Shown: positions 1-6,460 of the stretch, in pieces
How the letters are laid out: the number at the start of each line of letters is the position of its first letter
Numbering within the stretch: the first letter of the stretch is position 1
NCBI GenBank assembly: GCA_020435185.1
Contig: JAGRAA010000081.1
Coordinates: forward strand, 1 to 23,525
Reading direction: 5' to 3'
Length of the DNA stretch: 23,525 bases
Source: Bdellovibrionales bacterium
GTDB lineage: Bacteria; Bdellovibrionota; Bdellovibrionia; Bdellovibrionales; UBA1609
Made by a program: the position numbers and the translations under genes
Notes under the pieces: generated by a model
What the model saw: the letters and a program-made list of their open reading frames with translations, nothing else
The model's database searches: none
What the model was told of the DNA's origin: nothing

Positions 1-25
1 CACCTGGTTTCTTAACTAGACTCAT
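1..25 (-). CDS. 5' end of the gene following nuoG (partial, first 8 codons)
   Basis: An ATG at 25-23 overlaps the TGA stop of nuoG in the ATGA arrangement and is preceded by GGGAG at a suitable distance. The reading frame gives M-S-L-V-K-K-P-G and then leaves the window. Tight coupling to nuoG makes it very likely the next subunit of the complex I operon. nuoH follows nuoG in most operons, but eight residues cannot identify it. Confidence 0.5.
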
Positions 26-1557
26 AAGCTCCCTCTCTCCATGGTGAAATAGTTTGTTTTGATCTTATTGTAATCCGCTACAGGCATTTTAAACTCAACT
101 TCTTTGCCCGATAGTAACTGAGCCGCTTCCGATAAAGTCAAAGCTCCTTTAACAACCGTAGTGACTCGTTGTATTTTCTGCGAATCCCCTTGAGCATTAA
201 TAAAAGTTCCTTCTTTTTCCGCAAAGGTCTTCAATGGGATAAAACTGGCCTTTAACTTATCTTTCTTCTCTTTTAAGTCTGGAGCCCCTAACCAAATGAC
301 CTTTTTAACTTTTGAAAACAAATCAATTTTTTCATTCAATTCAGGAAAGACATCTAGGTTCTCGGGACCAGCCACAACAAGAACATCAATTTTTTGAGAC
401 TCTACCTGTTGTGCCAATTCACTCCATGGGCGTCTAAATCCGTATTTATCCATGGCTTCAAACAATCCTTTGGTATTCGGATTTTTATCTCCACGAATCA
501 ACTTGCCGTCAAAGTCCTCAAAAGTAGAAGGATTGTTTTTCCAATGATACACCTGATCGGTCTTTAAGGTTTCTTTTACGAAATCGAAAAAACTTTCATA
601 TTCTTCATTAGTATACTGTCCAGTGACAACCACCGCCGTATTCGTATTTGCAGACAGCTCTTCACTCCATTTTTTTGCCAGAGCTCCCGCTTTTTCTTCA
701 ACCCACTGTCCAGATTGAAAATCTAATCCCGTTTCTAAACGATGATCTTTATTTACAAACTTATACACATCTCTACCGTGGTCACACATCCAATAACCAT
801 TTACATTTTCATTAAAGACTGGTTTGACTCTAAACAAACCTTCTTCGTTATAGTACAAATCCACGTTACAACCCGTTGAACAACCATTGCAGACGGATCT
901 CTTATGTTTGAGATACCACACTCTTTGTCTGAATCGAAAATCCTTAGAAGTCAAAGCCCCCACAGGACAAATATCTACCGTATTCATTGAGTAAGGGTTA
1001 TCTAAGGGCTTATCTTTAAAAGTCCCTATTTCACTTCGATCTCCTCGATTAAAGATTCCAAGCTCATGAGTTTCAGAAACTTCATTGGTAAAACGCACAC
1101 ATCGCGAACATAAAATACAACGTTCAGTATCTAAAACAATTTTAGGTCCAAGATCGACAACTTTTCTTTTTTTAACTTTACGTTCGGCCATCTCTGGGTC
1201 GTATTGACCAAACTTCATGTATTGGATTTGTAACTGACACTCTCCAGCTTGGTCACATATTGGACAATCTAATGGGTGGTTAATAAGATGAAAATCCAAA
1301 CCCCATTTTACCGTTTTCTTTACATCTTCGGTTTGATTAGATACCACCATACCCTCTTGAACAACAGTATTGCAGGCAATCTGCATTCTAGGATTTCCTT
1401 CAATTTGAACCATACATAACCGACAAACTCCCGCCACCGACAAACCGGGATGCCAACAGTAATGGGCAATGTCCTGATCCAACTTCTTAAAGGCCTCAAT
1501 AATTGTGGTTCCTGCTTCAACTTCTACTTCTTGTCCATTTATCTTACATTTCGGCAT
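22..1557 (-). CDS. nuoG: NADH-quinone oxidoreductase subunit G, short form
   Basis: Iron-sulfur subunit of the peripheral arm of respiratory complex I, passing electrons from NuoE/F towards NuoB. The 511-residue protein has all cluster ligands. A 2Fe-2S set is at C34, C45, C48 and C62. The His-Cys3 cluster is at H94, C98, C101 and C107. A 4Fe-4S set is at C147, C150 and C153 with C197. The C-x2-C-x3-C-x27-C motif at C223, C226, C230 and C258 is the signature of the extra N7 cluster. The remaining ~250 residues are a shortened molybdopterin-oxidoreductase-like domain; E. coli NuoG is about 900 residues. The frame is open 18 codons upstream, but ATG at 1557 is chosen because GGGGAG lies just before it and the family N-terminus begins there. 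It overlaps the nuoF stop by 14 bp, which suggests translational coupling. Confidence 0.95.
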   Translation of the reverse strand: MPKCKINGQEVEVEAGTTIIEAFKKLDQDIAHYCWHPGLSVAGVCRLCMVQIEGNPRMQIACNTVVQEGMVVSNQTEDVKKTVKWGLDFHLINHPLDCPICDQAGECQLQIQYMKFGQYDPEMAERKVKKRKVVDLGPKIVLDTERCILCSRCVRFTNEVSETHELGIFNRGDRSEIGTFKDKPLDNPYSMNTVDICPVGALTSKDFRFRQRVWYLKHKRSVCNGCSTGCNVDLYYNEEGLFRVKPVFNENVNGYWMCDHGRDVYKFVNKDHRLETGLDFQSGQWVEEKAGALAKKWSEELSANTNTAVVVTGQYTNEEYESFFDFVKETLKTDQVYHWKNNPSTFEDFDGKLIRGDKNPNTKGLFEAMDKYGFRRPWSELAQQVESQKIDVLVVAGPENLDVFPELNEKIDLFSKVKKVIWLGAPDLKEKKDKLKASFIPLKTFAEKEGTFINAQGDSQKIQRVTTVVKGALTLSEAAQLLSGKEVEFKMPVADYNKIKTNYFTMERGSL

Positions 1558-2827
1558 ATGCTCTCCCCGACACCATGGATCGGCCCTCACGGACGTAAAA
1601 TTCAAACTCATTTCTAAACTTTTTCACAAAACTCAAAGCCGGCATGGCTGCGGCATCAGACAGCGCGCATATCGTCTTTCCCATCATATTAGAAGAAACT
1701 TGTTCGATGATATCAATGTCTTGTAGCCGCCCTTTTCCTATCAGAATGCTATGGACCAATTTATTAATCCACCCTGTTCCTTCACGACAAGGCGTACATT
1801 GGCCACAAGATTCATGATGATAAAAGTGTAACAAGACTCCCAACAAGTCCACCATACAATTGCTGTCATCAATAACTATGACTGCACCAGAACCCAACAT
1901 TGAACCCATTTGCTGCATACATTCATAATCCATTGTGGCCTTTTCACATTCTTCTGCGGTCAAAACCGGTGCAGACGACCCTCCAGGAATAACGGCTTTT
2001 AACTTTCTTCCGGGCTTCAATCCTCCACATTCATTATTGATAAGATCCATTAACGGATATCCCAAGGGGACTTCATAAGTTCCAGGCTTTACCACATTGC
2101 CACTCACTGAAAAAAGCTTTGTTCCTGGAGATTTTTCGGTTCCAAACTTTCTATAGCCTTCAATGCCATCTCTTAAAATATATATAACAGAGGCTAAGGT
2201 TTCTACATTATTCACAATAGTGGGCTTTCTTAAGTATCCTTCAATCGCCGGAAATGGAGGTTTCAACTTGGGTTGTCCTTTTTTTCCTTCTAAAGAACTC
2301 AAAAGAGCTGTTTCTTCACCACAAATATAGGCTCCAGCTCCAGAATAAACATCCATATGATGTTTAAAGTCTGTCCCCATGACCTTATCGCCTAAAATTC
2401 CAGCGTCATAGGCTTCTTGAATGGCCTTTTCCACAATTTTAATGATGTGAGAATATTCTCCACGAATATAAATATAAGATTTTTCACTTTTTACGGCATA
2501 AGCAGAGATCAACATACCCTCAATCAATTGATGAGGAGCTCTTTCCATCATTAATCGATCTTTAAAAGTTCCAGGCTCTCCTTCATCAGCATTGCAAACA
2601 AGATATCTGGGCTCTCCATTTTCTGGTAAAAAGCTCCACTTCATCCCAGCAGGGAAACCGGCGCCCCCTCTTCCTCGTACTCCCGCACTTTTTACCTGTT
2701 CAATAATGTCTTTGGGGAGCATTTTCAACGCTTTCTCAAGCATCTTATAACCATCGTATTTTTTATAACCATCCAAGGTTACAAATTCATCTTTGTCATA
2801 ATGTTCGGTAATAATTTTAGCTTCCAT
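1544..2827 (-). CDS. nuoF: NADH-quinone oxidoreductase subunit F (NADH/FMN subunit)
   Basis: Cytoplasmic subunit that oxidises NADH, carries FMN and holds the first 4Fe-4S cluster (N3). The 427-residue length is normal for the family. Visible motifs are the glycine-rich NADH-binding loop (G52-R-G-G-A-G-F58), the FMN-region motif N-A-D-E-G-E-P-G-T at 79-87, and the cluster ligands C341, C344 and C347 in S-C-G-Q-C-T-P-C-R, with C387 as the fourth ligand. ATG at 2827 has AAGGGA upstream and sits 9 bp after the nuoE stop. The order E-F-G is the usual one for this electron-input module. Confidence 0.97.
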   Translation of the reverse strand: MEAKIITEHYDKDEFVTLDGYKKYDGYKMLEKALKMLPKDIIEQVKSAGVRGRGGAGFPAGMKWSFLPENGEPRYLVCNADEGEPGTFKDRLMMERAPHQLIEGMLISAYAVKSEKSYIYIRGEYSHIIKIVEKAIQEAYDAGILGDKVMGTDFKHHMDVYSGAGAYICGEETALLSSLEGKKGQPKLKPPFPAIEGYLRKPTIVNNVETLASVIYILRDGIEGYRKFGTEKSPGTKLFSVSGNVVKPGTYEVPLGYPLMDLINNECGGLKPGRKLKAVIPGGSSAPVLTAEECEKATMDYECMQQMGSMLGSGAVIVIDDSNCMVDLLGVLLHFYHHESCGQCTPCREGTGWINKLVHSILIGKGRLQDIDIIEQVSSNMMGKTICALSDAAAMPALSFVKKFRNEFEFYVREGRSMVSGRAYAEM

Positions 2828-2836
2828 AGAATTCCC

Positions 2837-3313
2837 TTAATGGTCCATCGTCTTAATGATTTGCTTAGCTTTGTCTACAGTTAAATTCTCATGATAGGTT
2901 TCATTCACTTGCATCATTGGAGCGGTTCCACAAGAACCTAAACACTCCACCCGAGAAATCGTCACTTGCCCGTCAGCACTCACTTCTCCTTCTTTAACAC
3001 CAAACTCTTTAAGAAGTTCATCTGTAAGCTCGCGACCACCATTCATTGCACAAGAGATATTACAACAAACCTGCACGTGTTTCTTGCCTACAGGTTTGGT
3101 ATTAAACATAGTATAGAAAAACAAGACTTCATTGATCTGAGCCTCGGGAATATCCATCAATTGAGAAAGATAACTCACACACTCCGGACTTACCCAACCG
3201 CCATTTTCTTTTTGGGTACGAAATAGACTGGGAATAATTGCAGAACGTCTAGTCTCATACCTTTCAAGTTCTTTTTTTACAAAGGCTACACCTTCATCTG
3301 ATAATTTGAACAT
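2837..3313 (-). CDS. nuoE: NADH-quinone oxidoreductase subunit E (24 kDa, 2Fe-2S)
   Basis: Small thioredoxin-fold subunit that carries the off-pathway N1a 2Fe-2S cluster next to the FMN of NuoF. The 158-residue length is normal. The four ligands are visible as C83-x4-C88 and C124-x3-C128, the latter in the motif E-C-L-G-S-C-G-T-A-P. ATG at 3313 has AGGAG seven bases upstream and follows the nuoCD stop by 6 bp. An additional Cys (C84) lies next to the first ligand; the C-x4-C spacing indicates that C83, not C84, binds the cluster. Confidence 0.97.
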   Translation of the reverse strand: MFKLSDEGVAFVKKELERYETRRSAIIPSLFRTQKENGGWVSPECVSYLSQLMDIPEAQINEVLFFYTMFNTKPVGKKHVQVCCNISCAMNGGRELTDELLKEFGVKEGEVSADGQVTISRVECLGSCGTAPMMQVNETYHENLTVDKAKQIIKTMDH

Positions 3314-3319
3314 AATCTC

Positions 3320-4999
3320 CTACCTATCCAATTCTCCAGCAATTAAATTCATACTTCCCAATACCGAAATTACATCAGCAACCAACCCTCCTGTCACCTG
3401 CTCAGGAAAAGATTGATATATGGCAAAGCAAGGCGGACGCACTTTTAGTCGATATGGATTTGCTGATCCATCACTCACTAAATGAAATCCCAATTCTCCA
3501 TTAGCTGCTTCGGTAGCGTCATAAACCTCACCCACATTAGGACGTAATCCGTTGATGATGAGCATAAAATGATTCATTAAACCTTCAATGTTTCCGTAAA
3601 CATCTTTTTTCTCGGGAAGAACAATATTTTTATCTCTGATAGTATAATCTCCAGCAGGGATATTTTTTGCCACTTGCTCGATAATTTTTAGCGATTGCTT
3701 CATCTCTTCGATTCGCACTAAATAACGATCGTAACAATCACCATTTGTCCCAATAGGAATATCAAAATCTAAAGTCTCATAACCATAGTAAGGTTGAGCC
3801 TTACGCAAGTCCATGCTCACACCACACGCTCTTAAAAGCGGACCTGTGTAACCCCACTCAATAGCCTCTTCCGCAGAAATTGCTCCGACGCCTTCCGTTC
3901 TTTGAATCCATATTTTATTTCCGGAGAGTAATCCTTCAATATCAGAAACTCCCTTACGAATAGATCTACATGTGGCAAGAACATCATCATACCAACCTTC
4001 TGGCGCATCTTGGGCCATCCCGCCAATTCTGGTTAATGAGACCGTCAGCCTGGCTCCACATAACTTTTCAAATAAAGAGTAAACCATCTCTCTATAGGTA
4101 AATAGATGAAAGAATCCAGTTAATGCCCCAAGATCAACAGCATTCGCACCAATACAAACAATATGGTCAATAATGCGCGACAACTCACATAAAATGATTC
4201 TCATAGCCTGAGCCTTAGGAGGAACTTCTACTCCTAAAAGTCTTTCTACAGCCTTACAGTACCCCACATTATTCATCGGCGCAGAACAGTAGTTCAGACG
4301 ATCAGTATAAGGAATCACCTGGTTATAGGGATGAGTTTCTGCCATTTTTTCAAAACATCTATGTAAAAAACCAAGTTCTACGTTAGCACGATTTACCTTT
4401 TCTCCATCTAGCTCAGCCATAATTCTAAGAGTTCCATGGGTCGCGGGATGAGAAGGGCCGATATTTAAGGGCACGAGATCTTTATGCGGATCAGGCTGGT
4501 ACTCATGATCATCAGGAAAATGAATAGGTAACGTCGTTCGACAGTGCTGTTGCAAATCGGCGGGATAGTCTTTTCTCAAGGGGTATCCCACAAATTCATG
4601 ATGAACTAAAATACGAGTCAAGTTCGGATGACCTTTAAATTCAATCCCAAACATGTCGTAAACTTCTCTTTCAAACCAATTCGCACATTTCCAAATTTTA
4701 ACTGCAGAATCAATAGACTCTTTTTCTCCGAGTCGAACCTTAATTCTTGTTCTAGAATAATCTACTGAACTAAAAAACTCATAAAGAACATCAAATCTCT
4801 GCTCTCGCTCTGGGTAGTCCACGGCCGTTAGGTTCATTAAAAAGTTAAAAAGTTTAGACTCTTTTACAAACAGCAATACATCGAGAAGATCTTCTTTAGG
4901 GATTATGATCACATTATCCCCAGTCTCGTTGGTAAAAGTAAAATTCTTGTCTGCGAAACGTTCTTTAATTTTCGAATTAATATTATCGTATTTCTTCAC
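3320..4999 (-). CDS. nuoCD: NADH-quinone oxidoreductase, fused subunits C and D
   Basis: Single 559-residue chain combining the 30-kDa (NuoC) and 49-kDa (NuoD) subunits, which scaffold the quinone-reduction site. The N-terminal ~160 residues carry the NuoC signature (W-F-E-R-E-V-Y-D-M-F-G-I, then R-K-D-Y-P). The rest is NuoD with N-I-G-P-S-H-P-A-T-H-G near its start and P-Y-T-D-R-L-N-Y after it, the regions holding the quinone-site His and Tyr. Fused CD is known from E. coli and others. The longest frame opens at ATG 5053 but would overlap nuoB by 71 bp. GTG at 4999 is preferred because AGGAG lies six bases before it and the overlap with nuoB is then 17 bp. Confidence 0.95.
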   Translation of the reverse strand: MKKYDNINSKIKERFADKNFTFTNETGDNVIIIPKEDLLDVLLFVKESKLFNFLMNLTAVDYPEREQRFDVLYEFFSSVDYSRTRIKVRLGEKESIDSAVKIWKCANWFEREVYDMFGIEFKGHPNLTRILVHHEFVGYPLRKDYPADLQQHCRTTLPIHFPDDHEYQPDPHKDLVPLNIGPSHPATHGTLRIMAELDGEKVNRANVELGFLHRCFEKMAETHPYNQVIPYTDRLNYCSAPMNNVGYCKAVERLLGVEVPPKAQAMRIILCELSRIIDHIVCIGANAVDLGALTGFFHLFTYREMVYSLFEKLCGARLTVSLTRIGGMAQDAPEGWYDDVLATCRSIRKGVSDIEGLLSGNKIWIQRTEGVGAISAEEAIEWGYTGPLLRACGVSMDLRKAQPYYGYETLDFDIPIGTNGDCYDRYLVRIEEMKQSLKIIEQVAKNIPAGDYTIRDKNIVLPEKKDVYGNIEGLMNHFMLIINGLRPNVGEVYDATEAANGELGFHLVSDGSANPYRLKVRPPCFAIYQSFPEQVTGGLVADVISVLGSMNLIAGELDR

Positions 5000-5531
5000 G
5001 AAACTCTCCTGGCGTCCAATTGTCTCTCCATGGTCGTGGAGCATGGTCTTCAATCATTTTTTGAATAACCATAACTCCATCCAGCACAGCTTCGGGTGCT
5101 GGAGGACAACCTGGAACATATACATCCACAGGAATAACTTTATCTACTCCCTGTAAAACATGATAGGCCCGATAAAATCCACCGGAACTCGCACAAGCCC
5201 CCATAGCCACAACGTACTTGGGCTCTAGCATTTGTTCATAAATCTTAAGAATAACCGGAGCCATTTTTTCAGTGATGGTTCCTGCCACTAGCAAAAGGTC
5301 GGCCTGACGAGGAGAAAAACGAACCACCTCCGCACCAAATCGTGCGAGATCATACCGTGGTCCCATCACGGACATCATTTCAATTCCGCAACAGGCTGTT
5401 CCATAAGGCATGGGCCAAAGAGAATTCTTTCTTCCCCAAGCCACTATATCATCGAGTTTGGTCGTAAAAGCATAGGAGCGAGCAGACTCCGCCAGTTGGG
5501 CGTCTGAACCCGCAGGGTTTTGACTTGACAT
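4983..5531 (-). CDS. nuoB: NADH-quinone oxidoreductase subunit B (N2 cluster)
   Basis: Membrane-facing subunit carrying the terminal 4Fe-4S cluster N2, which reduces quinone. The 182-residue length is normal. Ligands are visible: the tandem pair C47-C48 in G-T-A-C-C-G-I-E, C113 in G-A-C-A-S-S-G-G, and C142 in V-P-G-C-P-P-A-P-E. ATG at 5531 has GAGGG about seven bases upstream. It is the first gene of the operon. Upstream lie only the 282-bp gap and the end of the motility operon, so the nuoA gene that normally precedes nuoB is absent here. Confidence 0.96.
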   Translation of the reverse strand: MSSQNPAGSDAQLAESARSYAFTTKLDDIVAWGRKNSLWPMPYGTACCGIEMMSVMGPRYDLARFGAEVVRFSPRQADLLLVAGTITEKMAPVILKIYEQMLEPKYVVAMGACASSGGFYRAYHVLQGVDKVIPVDVYVPGCPPAPEAVLDGVMVIQKMIEDHAPRPWRDNWTPGEFREEIR

Positions 5532-5564
5532 AAGCAGCCCTCAATTTAGTTAAAGTTAATTGAT

Positions 5565-5593
5565 TTTTTACTCATTTTAAGGGCTTACATCAA
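5565..5593 (-). promoter_or_regulatory. candidate sigma70 promoter of the nuo operon
   Basis: Read on the minus strand, TTGATG (5593-5588) and TAAAAA (5570-5565) are separated by exactly 17 bp, each matching the consensus at four of six positions. The predicted transcript would start near 5557, leaving a leader of about 26 bases before nuoB. The score is modest; position and spacing are the main support. Confidence 0.35.
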
Positions 5594-5638
5594 GTGATGG
5601 GGAACAAAAAGATAACTTTATGGGTTGCGCAAGCTAAT

Positions 5639-5656
5639 TGATAAGAGTTCTTATCA
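5639..5656. promoter_or_regulatory. 18-bp palindrome upstream of nuoB, possible operator
   Basis: TGATAAGA-GT-TCTTATCA is a perfect palindrome with 8-bp arms and a 2-bp centre, about 110 bp upstream of nuoB and 45 bp upstream of the candidate -35. The two-base centre makes a regulator dimer site more likely than an RNA hairpin. It does not match the FNR spacing (TTGAT-N4-ATCAA), and I cannot assign a regulator. A second short palindrome, CCCTCGAGGG, lies at 5664-5673. Confidence 0.35.
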
Positions 5657-5701
5657 TCACACCCCCTCGAGGGTTAATTTTATGCATATGTTTTGAGCAT
5701 G

Positions 5702-5806
5702 TAAAAGGTAACAGTTCCCTATTCACCTTGCAGAGCATTAAGCAAAAAGATATAAACTAGAATCGCTTAATGCTCTGCAAGGTGAATAGGGAACTGTTAC
5801 CTTTTA
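5702..5806. repeat. perfect 42-bp inverted repeat with 21-base loop
   Basis: The arms 5702-5743 and 5765-5806 are exact reverse complements over all 42 bases; the next base on either side breaks the match. The loop 5744-5764 is A-rich. The structure begins 7 bases past the stop of the last motility gene and ends 171 bases before nuoB, so it lies between two operons of the same strand. It could end the motility transcript, but the stem is much longer than a usual intrinsic terminator and only a UUUU at the stem base stands in for a U-tract. A palindromic mobile repeat or an inverted duplication are alternatives. Confidence 0.93.
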
Positions 5807-5813
5807 ACAACCT

Positions 5814-6446
5814 TTACTGTAAATCTTGGAATTTGCGATGCACTCTCTCAGCGTCAGCCGTTTCCGTCTTCCACTTACTCACTTCTTTTTGGTAGGACTT
5901 CTGCTTAGATTCCCATTTTTTCAACTCAGCTTCTGCATAAGTTAATTTTTCAGAAATAGATTTATTGAGATCGTTCATTGATGCTTTTTGATTATCCCAT
6001 GCCGATTTTTCTTTTACTATTTCATCTAATTTAAGGTTATAGGCCTTTAAATTATCTTCTCTTTTTTCTTGATTCGATCTGAGCTTTTGCAACAACTTCT
6101 CTAAACGAGCGATGTCCTTTAAATCTTCTTCCAACTTCTGAGCTTCTGCCATTTTATGCTCCAAAACCTTTTTTCTCATCTCTTCGATTGCTGCCTTATT
6201 TTTTTCAACGTTATTTACGTTTTTTTGCAGCTGCGTTCTTTGATCTTGCAAACCTTTAATCGCTTTTTTAACTTCGCTTACATTTTGGTCCACGATCCCT
6301 AAGTTATCTTCATATTGCTTTAAGTTTTGAGCCGAATTTTGTTTATTCTTTTCTAACTGGTCTAGACTCTGCTTTATGCTTGTCTTCGCTCCCGCCGACT
6401 GAGCTGAAAAGATAACGATTGCTATTCCTGCCACTAATTTTTTCAT
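5814..6446 (-). CDS. exported coiled-coil protein, last gene of the motility operon
   Basis: A 210-residue protein with a clear signal peptide (K2, K3, hydrophobic 4-15, cleavage after A-G-A at 18-20). Almost the whole mature chain (about 25-205) is predicted coiled coil: high in K, E, Q and N, with heptad-like L/I/V spacing and no Cys. It is therefore probably periplasmic and elongated. I recognise no named family. An upstream TTG in frame at 6464 is rejected because ATG 6446 has GGAGG five bases before it. It starts 14 bp after the preceding TPR gene and ends 7 bp before the long inverted repeat, so it closes the Glt operon. A rod-like periplasmic spacer or adaptor for the motility complex is an inference from position. 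Confidence 0.85.
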   Translation of the reverse strand: MKKLVAGIAIVIFSAQSAGAKTSIKQSLDQLEKNKQNSAQNLKQYEDNLGIVDQNVSEVKKAIKGLQDQRTQLQKNVNNVEKNKAAIEEMRKKVLEHKMAEAQKLEEDLKDIARLEKLLQKLRSNQEKREDNLKAYNLKLDEIVKEKSAWDNQKASMNDLNKSISEKLTYAEAELKKWESKQKSYQKEVSKWKTETADAERVHRKFQDLQ

Positions 6447-6460
6447 AAATCCTCCAAACC

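Noticed and set aside
4997..5053. ATG 5053 as start of nuoCD
   Set aside because: It would overlap nuoB by 71 bp without an SD sequence, whereas GTG 4999 has AGGAG at correct spacing.
5639..5656. FNR/CRP-type binding site upstream of nuoB
   Set aside because: The TTGAT and ATCA halves are separated by 10 bases instead of the 4 of an FNR box; the palindrome is kept as an unassigned site.
5702..5806. Inverted repeat as an integron attC site or CRISPR unit
   Set aside because: The arms are fully paired with no attC-type core sites or bulges, there is no integrase, and only one copy is present, with no spacer array.
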